From NCBI GenBank assembly GCA_001695595.3, contig MBPM02000018.1, forward strand, positions 744,001 to 808,000: 64,000 bases of DNA. The letters run 5' to 3'. The DNA comes from Plasmopara viticola (lineage: Eukaryota; Oomycota; Peronosporomycetes; Peronosporales; Peronosporaceae). Position numbers and translations under genes: made by a program. This document shows positions 11,202-21,830 of the stretch, in pieces. Positions within the stretch are counted from its first letter, which is position 1; every line of letters begins with the position of its first letter. The notes beneath the pieces were generated by a model. That model worked only from the letters and a program-made list of their open reading frames with translations, was not told the DNA's origin and did not search any database.

Positions 11202-12569
11202 TCAGACAGCAGAACCGGGCGACGGCGAAGCCATAGCTGAAGCGTGACTCCTCTTACTATCCGACATGTCGTCGATTTGGGGCATTCTGTATTCGCGGTC
11301 CCACTGCTCGGTACGAAATTTCTTTTCCATCTTGGCCATGACAACGGAAGCCAGGCAATTCCCCATCACATTTGTTAAGGTACGCATCATGTCCATGATC
11401 CAGTCCACACCCAGGATGAGAGCAACAGGCCACGACGGAATGTCGAATTGGTCGAGCGTCGAGGCGATGACGATGATGGAAGCAGATCGAACCCCGGCAA
11501 CACCTTTGGAAGAGATCATGAGCATTAAAATCATCACAATCTGTTCCCCAATCGTTTTGGGCACCTCGGCCGCTTGAGCGCAGAAAATTGAAGCTAAGGA
11601 CAAGTAGAGTGTCGAGCCGTCGAGGTTAAAAGAGTATCCGAAAGGAACGACAAAACTGGAGATTTCAGTGGCCACCCCATATTTCGCAAGAGCTTCAAAA
11701 ACCTTGGGAAGAGCGGCTTCGGATGTGGCTGTCGTGTAGGCAATAATGAGTGGTTCTTGCATGGCCTTTAAAAACTCAAACGGGTTGATCTTAAACGCCA
11801 AGCAGACGGCGCCAAACACGAAAACGATGAATAAAAGGATAGTCACGTAGACGGTCGCAACGAGGGCCCCCAGGCTTGCCAACGACGACAACCCATTCGA
11901 TCCGACCGCGTCAGCAATAGCAAAGCACACACCAAGAGGAGCTGTCCAGATCACAATGTCGACAAACTTGAACATCATTTCAAGCACAGCGCGGGCCAAG
12001 TCGAGGATCAAGTACTTGTGTTCGTCATTCAGCTGCGAAGTGGCCATTCCCGTGAGAACAGCCGCGACCAGAACCTGAAGCAACTCGGACGAACCTGAGC
12101 CACCCATCATTTCCCCCCACGTTTTCGGGGTCAAGTGGTCGATAAACTTTTCAAAAGTCATGCCTGAATTTGGCTCACTTTCGTAATCGTCTCCTTTGGT
12201 CAAGCCCACTTCGCCAGGCTTGACGACGTTGACAGCAACAAGTCCAATGACGAGGGCAATTGCGGCAATGATTTCAAAGTAAATGATGGACTTGAGTGCG
12301 AGACGCCCGAGCTGCTTCATATCCTTCTGATCGGCAATTCCAATCACCAGCGACGAGAAAACGAGCGGAAAGACGATGAATTGCACCGTACGGAGAAAAA
12401 TGTTTTTCATTGGGGCCGCTTTTTCCGAGAAACTTGGAGCGAATTGGCCGAGTAGAATGCCGATGATCATGCTCGCGACTATCCAGAAGGTTAGCGACGT
12501 CAGTATCTTGCGCGTGCATGACTTCTTTGCAGCAACAGGTGACTCCATGTTTTGGTAATTGCCCGCCAT
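11202..12569 (-). CDS. dicarboxylate/amino acid:cation symporter (DAACS/SLC1 family)
   Basis: Single-exon gene for 455 residues, about the usual length of the GltP/DctA/SLC1 family of Na+- or H+-coupled glutamate/aspartate or C4-dicarboxylate transporters, an integral membrane protein. Family landmarks: hairpin-1 serine/threonine region TTATSEAALPKV (279-290), NLDGS at 315-319 (NMDGT in GltPh), hairpin-2 SSKGVAG (353-359), and TM8 DMMRTLTN with D393, R396, T397 and N400 matching GltPh D394, R397, T398 and N401. The arginine favours an acidic substrate. A charged Ser-rich tail follows residue 420. The start at 12569 is the first ATG in the frame, has A at -3 and G at +4, and lies about 35 bp downstream of an initiator-like motif. 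Further upstream only non-ATG codons extend the frame. Substrate and coupling ion are inferred. Confidence 0.93.
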   Translation of the reverse strand: MAGNYQNMESPVAAKKSCTRKILTSLTFWIVASMIIGILLGQFAPSFSEKAAPMKNIFLRTVQFIVFPLVFSSLVIGIADQKDMKQLGRLALKSIIYFEIIAAIALVIGLVAVNVVKPGEVGLTKGDDYESEPNSGMTFEKFIDHLTPKTWGEMMGGSGSSELLQVLVAAVLTGMATSQLNDEHKYLILDLARAVLEMMFKFVDIVIWTAPLGVCFAIADAVGSNGLSSLASLGALVATVYVTILLFIVFVFGAVCLAFKINPFEFLKAMQEPLIIAYTTATSEAALPKVFEALAKYGVATEISSFVVPFGYSFNLDGSTLYLSLASIFCAQAAEVPKTIGEQIVMILMLMISSKGVAGVRSASIIVIASTLDQFDIPSWPVALILGVDWIMDMMRTLTNVMGNCLASVVMAKMEKKFRTEQWDREYRMPQIDDMSDSKRSHASAMASPSPGSAV

Positions 12570-12600
12570 TTTGTTCAGTGGGAGGGCCTGAGGATGCAAG

Positions 12601-12611
12601 TCAAAGAATGA
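12601..12611 (-). promoter_or_regulatory. oomycete initiator-like element
   Basis: The minus strand reads TCATTCTTTGA, fitting the pyrimidine-rich oomycete initiator core (YCAYTYY) described at Phytophthora transcription starts. It lies about 35 bp upstream of the symporter ATG, which is the expected distance. Inferred from sequence only. Confidence 0.5.
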
Positions 12612-13794
12612 GACCTTAATAAGAGAGGGCGAGTTCACAAAACCAGTCCAATAGCAAATCTCAAAGCATTGGGCGTCAGTATAGTGAATCAAGGTAATGT
12701 TCCCCAAGAATGTGCGTGGTCCAATCGCTGTGCTCCACAGAGTTTTGCTGTAAACTGGGCGCTACCTTAATAACACACAACCGTATCTCACGCTACTCCG
12801 AAAATGTCAGCTGTACGAAGTGTACCGAGTAGTTAGGTGTGTTTCCATTAGACTTGGAATGACACACGTGGAAACCTAAACAGGACGAACGAAAGGCACT
12901 GATGGAAGTGGCCAAGAAAGTAGCGTCCCTGGAGGCACTTCACGTTGGTCACATGTACAGAATCATGGCAACATCCGAGGGCACTTGTCACAGGAGAGGA
13001 GTCTCTTCGCAAAGAATGGGTCACAAAAGAAGAGCCCTTCCTATCATGACGTAACTGCGTCTGTTAAACGGAATTTAACAGTAATGCGGCGATTATACCC
13101 TTTTATCAGTATTTTAGTCTGGCTGCTAACACTAACGTCAACTGATCGTCTACCGGTACTGTATCATGCCGCTCCGAACGTGTGTTGTTGCGCCTCAATC
13201 TTTTCTACGAGTCTCGTTCTGGCTTTTTAACTTCATTCATAAACCTATCTTGATGGTTGTATTGTGACACTTACAGTCCTAGGTGACGTACTCTTTCTAT
13301 CACATAGGTATGACATCGAAAGCCCACCGTATGTTAGAAATTCCCAGGTTTTGTACCCAAAAGATTGCGTGCACAGAAAGGAAAAAGTGACAGCGCAACG
13401 TCACGAACGCTGGGTTTGCCGTCGATGTCGAAATACACAAGGCCTTTGCAGCATTTATGTAACAATCTACGTAGTACAAATATTGTGATATATGGTGCAC
13501 CCGTTTGAGATTTATACCGATTGACATACTGACTAAACATACATTCAAGTCGCGGTAGAGAATTAGGTCTCAAATCTTGGACTAAACGTAAGACCAAAAG
13601 ACATATATTGTTTAAAATAGATAGAATTTGTACACCTCAAGTCCTAAGAGATCGAAAATACTGAAGGTTTTTTCTTAAAGATGGTAGCATTTTTTTCCTT
13701 TATTCAGCGATCCCATCACATATGGTAGCACTTGAAATAAATTTCAGTCAATCAACCTTCCTATCCCCTCGCACAGCCTTTAAAATTTCCTTTA

Positions 13795-13905
13795 TACATT
13801 TGTCGAACGAGCAGAGCCGGTAGGCTTGCTAGCTGCTATGAGCTCGAGGAGGAGGCTGCTTTTGCAACCCTTCCGATTGGCAAGTGTCATAGCACTCGAA
13901 TTTGA
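13795..13905 (-). repeat. dispersed repeat C, copy 1 (relic)
   Basis: Resembles 17645-17745 over about 90 bp. Conceptual minus-strand translations share a pattern like L-x-N-x-KGC-x-x-x-LL-x-x-I-x-AS. The origin is probably an old transposable element and the family is not identified. Confidence 0.4.
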
Positions 13906-14554
13906 AATGCTATGAGGAATTAGACAGCATGGACTCCGATATATCGGTGGTAGCGCCCACCGTGAAGTCCACGCCGGTGAAACCAAAGATTGCACTTAGC
14001 ATCGAAGGAAGACAAAGATTTTTCAGGAGTTTGGGAGGTGCTAAAGCGGCCTTGACCGCAGGGGATAAGGAATGTGTGGCATTCGGACTCTTTTTCCTGG
14101 AGATCACTTTCAAGGCTTGGCACTTCCCCATACAACCACTTTTTGTGCCCCAAGAATCGACAAAAAAGCCAAGAGCAATCCAATTTTGGCAAATTTTGAG
14201 ATCAGGCGCCATCACATTCCTATATCAGAAAGAAGGATGGCTTTTCTCTTAAGTCGCCTCTTTAGAAGAATACAACATAGACCAAATTTCCCCTTCAAGG
14301 TGACATGAATAGGCTATTCCTCGTCTTTTAAGACTTATGCCTGTGGACCTGACAACTCTGAGGTATCCCATCAGTAAAAAGTGCTCCCGAAAAAGTAACA
14401 TCCGCTATTTTGGATTGGATGAACTAAATACAAAGAGCTTTGACCGTTTCAAAAGGGAGGATTTTTGTGTTGCTTAAGAGCTTTAACACTTTCTTTTGCA
14501 GGTCGTGCCCTCACAGTCCAAGAAATTCTAGTCACTAGTAGAAGTGTGGCGCTC

Positions 14555-14700
14555 CTTTTGGATGAAATGAGTTCTCTTGACGGATTCGTGGACGATACAA
14601 GCCTCAGGCTGAGAGCTTGACAGCTTTTAAACTAGAACTCAATAAAATAAATAGGTGGTTTTCATGCGAACTTTTGAGGTTGTGCAAATTTTTTTGAGTC
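14555..14700 (+). pseudogene. reverse transcriptase fragment (retroelement relic)
   Basis: The plus strand encodes GFVDDTSLRLRA, then a stop, and after a frame change a peptide containing LNKINRWFSCELLRL. A (Y/F)xDDT box followed about 25 residues later by an L-N-K-I-N-x-W-F segment is the arrangement in non-LTR reverse transcriptases. The piece is short and frameshifted and no neighbouring domain is recognisable. Confidence 0.35.
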
Positions 14701-16799
14701 CTGGCAAACACTGGCGCTTCGAATAATATGGGCACCAACAAGTGGCTGAGGTCAACCAAAGCCGGCTGACTGAGATTACAAGACATAACCGCAGTGTCAA
14801 TTTAGGCTCTCTTAAGTTGATTAGTGCAATGATGTCAGTCATCTCTGGATTGAAATAGACCTGAATGGGAAAATGAGGGTTTTGACAGTACGGAGTTAAT
14901 TTTTGTCTTTAATTTGCATGAGTTAATACATCCTGCTCTTGGTCATGCCATGACTAGTAAGAAATACATTGACCTTTGATCGATCGTCGGGGCAACGTCA
15001 TAAATTAAAGACATCCAATCGCAGTGGTCTTTGGTGAGCGATCATTTCACCCCGGTTGTGCGTACGGCTCCCTTGAAAGGAAGTCTGGACAACTCTTCGC
15101 CCAAAAAAAGTGTGGGAGGTCCGATATTATCATATCTCCCCGGAGGTAGACATGCTGGCAGCATTCGTTATCTAGGCCGCAAAAGACGTCGTTTTATGAA
15201 GCATACATTCACAGGCAAGTTGGATAGCGCCACACACAGCTTTGCAAACGGTTAATATCTTAACACAAAGAATAACATGGTAAAAAACTTCCGTAGATGG
15301 GTTGCATTTATCTCAAAAGCAAACTAGGTAAAACATTTTATCCCGACTATGCTTGGTAGTCTGTTAAAGTAACCAACTACCCAAAAAAACAAATTAATCT
15401 AAAAATGGATTGAAATTGATTGAAATTATCAAAATAACGTGGGTTTGAGCGCCCTTTTCACCTTACAAAAACGTTCATGGTGAAACTTCAACTTGCTTTA
15501 AAAGACAAGACATAAATAATTCAAATTGTTGAAAAAACGAGAAGAGCGCGGTTTTACTACACCATCAATCGCTGAGGATCATGACCGACTTAGCATTTGA
15601 GAAAGATACGTCACCCGCAACACTATTTGACGGTTCGGCTGGTCGTCATGTCCAGTGCTCTAAATTTTAGGTGCTGCTAGAGCTATCAAAGCTACTGAAC
15701 CTCACAGAGGTCGGATTTACTGAAGTATACTAGATGCAAAATTTCAAAGGATATAAATTTCTCTTTTAAAATCTGTATAAAGATTCCTTTTAAGAGGAAG
15801 GTGTCATTAATCACTCTTATGGGCAGCGCACATTGCATATTGGCTATCAGATACTAAAAACACTCAAAGACCCGCAATACCCTTTGCTGCAGAAATAATG
15901 ATCATCAAAGCTCCAACCAGAGTGAATAGGAGTAAACTTGTCATCAGATAATGGTGACTACCACGAAATCAGCGCTAAGTTTATTGATTGAAGAGACAAA
16001 TGTGAGCATGGCACGGGAGCCGGTAGCCCCATAGTCGTCACCAGCTTTCTGCGTTTGGTAGCTTATTCTAGTTTAAAACGCTTATAGCTGCCATATGGAC
16101 CTTTCTCGTTCATAACAAGAAATTATTTGCCATAAAGGACGCACTGAGGAAGATGTAAGGGGATTTTTTGGCTTGAGGACGGCAGAAAATACGTCCCACA
16201 AGCCCAATTATCCTTCGCAGAGTATGATTTTTGCTTGCAGTGTTTGCCGACGCAAATTCACGCAAGCCAGGACTTATGTGGGCCCATTATAGCATGCTTA
16301 GAAGGCTAATTGCCGACTAGATTATCGGACATATGAAATAAACGATTCTTAAGATTTTGGTACAATTCATTACCGCATGCTTTATATCAAAGCTTAGTGG
16401 ACAACGTCCTGTTAGCGAGCAAATTTGCACCGTTACGAGCGGATAGATAATTTACCTCGCTGTAAAGTGGATCCGGCAGAGCCGTTAGTTAGAGCAAAAA
16501 ATATATGAAGTACGATTTAGCTCTTAAAGCATACTGAGCGGTCATTTGGGCGAGAAAGACAGTATCTTGATCTCCGAACATATTGGTTGCTCTGGATGAC
16601 TGAGCATTTGAGGACTTATGAGATCTGTTTGAGGGTCAGACTTGTGGCACAAATGTCGGGATCATGCCAATACCGGTAGACGGGTAGAAATTATAAGCCT
16701 CGACCTTGTCTTTTGCGATGCTGTCATGGATACTATACTTTATAGCAATGCATGGTCTTCTGGCGTCAATGGTGTTTTGCAAGGACCCGCAATTAATTG

Positions 16800-17000
16800 T
16801 TGCGTTTTGTAAAACTTTGTTTTGAGTGTTGAATACCTGCTTGCTGATACCAACAGCAAAGCGTCCACAGACAGATGACAAGCAGAATGCGCCATTCGTG
16901 TCCTTGACACCACACTGCGCAGTATGTGCGCTAAGGCTTACATTCATGAGCCAACAAGCTGTCAATGGTTGTCTTTGCTTAAAGCGATGCAGCATATCAA
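16800..17000 (-). repeat. dispersed repeat D, copy 1 (relic)
   Basis: Direct-orientation partner of 21630-21830. Both copies contain the identical 20-mer CACTGCGCAGTATGTGCGCT (16913-16932 here) and, shortly after, the identical GCCAACAAGCTGTCA. Outside those cores the copies have diverged. No coding function is recognised. Confidence 0.6.
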
Positions 17001-17644
17001 CTTCTGAGCTTTTCACTTCTGTATTAGATGGAGTTAGACTCTTCTAAAGTTTGATACTTCGCAAAAGCATAAGATAAGTAATATAGAGTCTTGATTTTTT
17101 TAGGTCTTTACGCTGAGACAAGTGTTTTTACTCAAGCAACCACTTGACATTGTATGCTATTAGCAGAGCAGGGCCGACAATGTGATTGCTATCATCTCGC
17201 ACGAAATTATTATCAGTCAATAAAACTAAAGTTATCCGGCAGATTCGAGTTTTGTAATCTCAGGATTTCTACTGTTTGCATATTGAGGTTTTTCCAAGAA
17301 CAATTATCATATAAAATCAATATTTGCTTACATTTTCGTAGTGAATACATTCTCTAATTAAAAATCAGAACCAAAACACATTCCAATGTAGACAAAATTT
17401 CAGTCTGTTGCACACATTGGTTCCTTGAGCTCGTTCTGCTCTAGTCTATTGCACACTCCGAATTGTTAGCTCAGATTTCGCTTTCCTAAAATTGTGCACT
17501 ATTCCACCTCTGCGCAAATTGTAGTAGAAAACGCGGTAGGACATTGTAAGCCAACGTGGGTAGGTCGTCTGGCTAATATCTTGCAAAGGTTAAAAGTGGG
17601 TTGAATTCATTTACTGTATCCGTCGTACGGGCAGTCCGCGCTGC

Positions 17645-17745
17645 AAATAAATGCTGGCTTCTATGGATCTCAGGAGACAACCGTTTACGCAGCCCTTCCC
17701 GTTATCAAGCAGGTGGGACGTATCACAGTGCTCGATCTCTAAGAG
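17645..17745 (-). repeat. dispersed repeat C, copy 2 (relic)
   Basis: Partner of 13795-13905, in the same orientation and diverged, with indels. Confidence 0.4.
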
Positions 17746-19954
17746 CAAGTTAATGCTCAAGTGCTCAATAAGCATTTGCGCCTATCAGGGGGTTCAAACC
17801 ATTCAGACTTACGATTTCACCTTTAAGATCAAAGATCGAGGCATTCTCTTATGAATTAACATTTGAGTAATTGAAAAAAGTGTCAATGCTCTTTATTTAT
17901 GAGGTGCGCATGGGCTCGCACTCTCCAATTTGACTCTTAGTCTCAGTTTTTGTTGTCCTGAAAGCGCATAAGGAGGCAGCTGCGAGCAACTTACCTTCCT
18001 TTTGACTGTAAAAGTCTGTCACTACTCGCTTTATCTTGAACCTTCACAATTTAAATAATATATTAATGAATTCGGGAGCTTGACGGTCTTTTCTACTTGG
18101 GCCCCACTCTTCAAACAGGACAAGCTCTCTGTGAGCTTGATGTATTAATGTTCACCCGACTTGTATATAACTCCTTAGAATGCGGGCAGCGACAATAAAA
18201 ATGCAATTTATGTTACTCTCTAAAAGAAGTAATGTGTTCTGGATACTTTGCTAATTAAACGACAGAAAAGTGTTTGTTAGACCGCTAGCATGAGTCCGAT
18301 TATATTAAGCTCAAACATTGCCAAGTAAGCAAAATCAAATGCTTTGGCTCTGGCAGACAAAATACATGTTTATTAATATTTTGATGGTGACAAAACCGAC
18401 AAAGTCAATATTAGTCTCGCTTATGATGGCCGGAAGAAGGTGCTTTCTCTAAGTCAAAGAAAAGCTGAAACCAATTGCAAGGGGTGCTTAATCGAGGATC
18501 AACTAAGTCATTACTATTGATCTATATATGATAAACACCACGAAAACTAAGCCTATGAAAGCTTGACAGCTTTCAATAGAGCAAAAGGCAACGGCGTTTA
18601 GCTGCTTGAACACGAAGATTTTGCAAAACCATGTACATTTATAGTGCATCAAGAAATTTCGCGCACCAGTAAACGTATGCGACTGGCCGAGAAAGTCTGG
18701 CTGGTACCCTACATTACATTAGTTTTGGTGTGCTGAATAGTGTGACGGACTTTGGCGTTTTTATGGGTCAACACAGACCTGTTGGTAGAGTTCAAAAATT
18801 TGACAGCACGAGGACATTTTTTGGCTGGGACGAGGACAATCGTGAGAGTGCCATGACTAGGAAAGCATAAGCTCCGACTTGGCTGTCGGGGAAAGAACTA
18901 AGGTTTCGGCTAAATATTGCTGTGCGACTGGGCTTTGTTGAAATAAAAGTCTGAGGGATCGGCTCCTAAAGAAAGAAACATGAGCGGATATACTCTCGAG
19001 ATGAGCACGGCCATTATGGAAGGTAAAGTAGTCGTAAGTCGTTTAATTAAAGCTTTTTGGAGGTGCAACGTGGACTGACTAGTAGCACCGGCTGATGAAG
19101 TCGCTTAGGACAGTGTTCTAAATGTAAACCGCATTTCGGTAACATCAACGGGTAATAGGCGATTAACATAGGCTATGGGTAGCACAACTAAAAGGCATAT
19201 TAATGAGCACCACTCACCACGGGTCGAACGCAGGTAATTTGAGCTGGCCAGAATGGGCGACACAGGTATACAGGTGGAAAGCAAAAAACCAGCAAGAGCC
19301 GGTAAAATAACTTTTATAAAAGGTATTAGGCATGCGAAGCAGAATCTCTTTTCGGATCAGTAAAGTAAAACACAAAATAATTGAATAGTTAAGTGGCCGT
19401 CGTTTCACGGCAGATAAGTACCAATTAAAGTCACTACCAGAGGTGTCGGATTAGTGAGCTCTAAAAAATTGAAACTTTAAGGTTTATGACAGAATAATAA
19501 GCCAAAAAAGACCTCAGATGATGTATTTCAATTACAAAACTCCTCTTGACAATAAATATATATGTATATCCTCTGCTTTCGACAAATCTACCTAACTTTA
19601 AATTTTAACGCTTGCTTGGTCCAAAAGATCCTGAAGAATTCCCAAAAGTGATAGTTTCACGAAGATGGTCAACAATTACACTATTATCGGAAAGAGGATT
19701 GAAGCACAATATTAATAAATCTGCAAAAGCAAAGTGCTGTTCACCAGCCTAATGAAAGGGAAACGTATTCTAGTGGACAGAAGTTTTGGTGCTACCCCAT
19801 TTTTCTGCCCATTAAGGACTGGATCTTTCGATAATTCGTCTAGGACGCGAGCTTCACATGCTCGACATCAAGGGTTGAGTCCCCCCCTCTGACATCATAT
19901 TATTTTTAATTGACCAAAGTGTACTCTTGCTTCACTTTTCTTTGGTGCGCTGTC

Positions 19955-20045
19955 AAAATGTACCAGAGGCGGTCATCACCGACTTTATGTTCGATTAGAA
20001 AGCGGGAAGTGACGACTGCTTCATGCTTTGCGTTACTAACTTAAT
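19955..20045 (+). repeat. dispersed repeat B, copy 2 (relic)
   Basis: Plus-strand copy of the family at 2350-2450 (minus). It shares CACCGACTTT and GACTGCTTCATG and about 80% of bases over about 90 bp by eye. An in-frame stop lies in the conceptual translation. Confidence 0.5.
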
Positions 20046-20347
20046 ACCTTGATTACATACTGATTTTGGGAGTCGACAACAATAATTGCCGAATGAAAAA
20101 GCTGTATTCAAGGTTCGTACGTGCTGTTGAGTAATCAGTGATGTCGCAAGGACTGTCTAGCTTCTCAGCGACGTTTACAAAAAAATCATGAAATCTTAGC
20201 TCTGGCTTTGACAGACAAGATAAAGTCCTTTATATGCGTTTGCAGTTCTTTCGACTTTGCTGACCGATAGGGAGGAAACTGAGTCATCTTGCTGTTGGCC
20301 AGCAGCTAAGAGCTGCCGAGCGGATTAACCCCGTTCGTAGCGTACAT

Positions 20348-20393
20348 AATACTGAACCATATGTGTGGAAGCCCTTACATCTGGTTCAGTATT
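20348..20393. other. imperfect 21-bp inverted repeat (hairpin)
   Basis: Left arm 20348-20368 and right arm 20373-20393 are reverse complements at 18 of 21 positions around a 4-nt loop (AAGC). One of the mismatches would be a G-U pair in RNA. It lies in non-coding DNA. It could be a small-RNA precursor, a miniature inverted-repeat element remnant, or chance. Confidence 0.55.
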
Positions 20394-21584
20394 CTTTTTA
20401 GTGAATTTAGGATCATATTGTATCATTTACTTACTGCGGGTAACAAAGCTTTCCAAGGAGGTAATATAGGTTAAGCAGGCTTAATTAATTCCATGACAAT
20501 TATCATCAAGAGCGGCTACTATAGTCGTACAAAAAGAAAACGGGGTGCGTTAATGACTCAGTCTCTAAGGGTCACAAGCATCCCAAAACACTTATTAAGA
20601 GATTGTATTTTTTTAAAATAGAAAATATAATTTGTAATTATGAAATATCCGGTTTATTTCCGGACAATGAATATAATATTACTAATTCGAGCGTGTAAAT
20701 TTTGAAACGATAAGGCATTGTGTTATATTATGAAGGCTGGATAAGCGATTAAAATTGGAAAAGCCCCTGGAGCCTTTGAAAGCAATGCCTCCACGAACAA
20801 CCATACGGCGGAAGATAGAGTCTCTACCAAAATGTGTGCATTTCAAATATTTTGTTAACCTTATGATTTTTTTTTGAATTGGGAGACGCGAGCCGACGAA
20901 ATAGAGTTTCAACATAGCATATGATCACCCCTTTGAGGCGCTAAGATGGTGTACGGCCACGGACCCGTCCTTTCTATCTATCTAGACATTGGAGACTCTG
21001 TATGATTAAAGGCTTAAAATTTACTTACAAATACAATTACATTTTTATTAAGACCATCTAATTTGCGCATCCCCAGGAACACAGATCGAGCTGTTTTAAT
21101 GCCGTGAGACCCTTAAGCCCTCAAAAAGAACCATAATTCACTAAGATTTTTCCCTCGCACAAAGGCACAAATGAGCTATGACTCAACGAATCAACTTCTT
21201 TTGAAGCGTTTAAACGTCATAAGGCCGCATATCTGTCCTTTCAATCTTAGTGAGCATTTCCAATAGCGATAACGAACTTTTTTCGGAAGATTGCGTTCCA
21301 ATTGGCTTTTCAGGCAAATAGCCGAGAGCAATTCGCCATTGTAGATGCGTATATTTTGTGACATCCAAAGCTACTCTTTTTAGTTTTTTTTGCCAGCTGC
21401 TACAGCGTGGATTCTGGATATTTATACAAGCAGAGCGTGCTAGCAGGGTAATGAGTGAGTCTTATGGGCTCTGATATCTTTGTGATCTATAAAGACCATG
21501 CAATCATTAAGACGGCGATAAATACGCTTCACTTAGCTCACGAAATGACAAAATAAATGTCATTCTTCTCGAAATGGGTTATTG

Positions 21585-21632
21585 GCGCTTAAAAAGCGCA
21601 AATGCAGCGGTCGAACAGTGACCGCTGCATTT
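21585..21632. other. two adjacent perfect small hairpins
   Basis: 21585-21599 is GCGCTT-AAA-AAGCGC. Immediately after, 21600-21612 and 21620-21632 form a perfect 13-bp stem (AAATGCAGCGGTC and its complement) with a 7-nt loop. They lie at the edge of repeat D copy 2 and are not conserved in copy 1. Confidence 0.6.
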
Positions 21633-21830
21633 AAAAAAGTGCTGTAAGATTTGTTGAAAGCCCGTTTGCTGAAGACAATAGCAAGAAATTGCAAACAGAT
21701 GATAGTATGAATAGGGTCAATCGTGTGCTCGAAAGCGCACTGCGCAGTATGTGCGCTGGGGTGCCACATTTAGCCAACAAGCTGTCATTGATTGAGCTTG
21801 CTGTAAGCGACGCAGCTCACGCATATCCAG
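21630..21830 (-). repeat. dispersed repeat D, copy 2 (relic)
   Basis: Partner of 16800-17000, sharing the identical 20-mer around 21738-21757 and the downstream GCCAACAAGCTGTCA. The two copies are about 4.8 kb apart in direct orientation. Confidence 0.6.

Noticed and set aside
12570..12707. N-terminal extension of the symporter frame by 46 codons
   Set aside because: The extension begins at TTG, not ATG, crosses the initiator-like motif, and adds no membrane segment; the ATG at 12569 has a strong context.
12902..13054. 50-codon frame starting at ATG 12902
   Set aside because: Helix-like start but no family match and no supporting structure; too short to defend.
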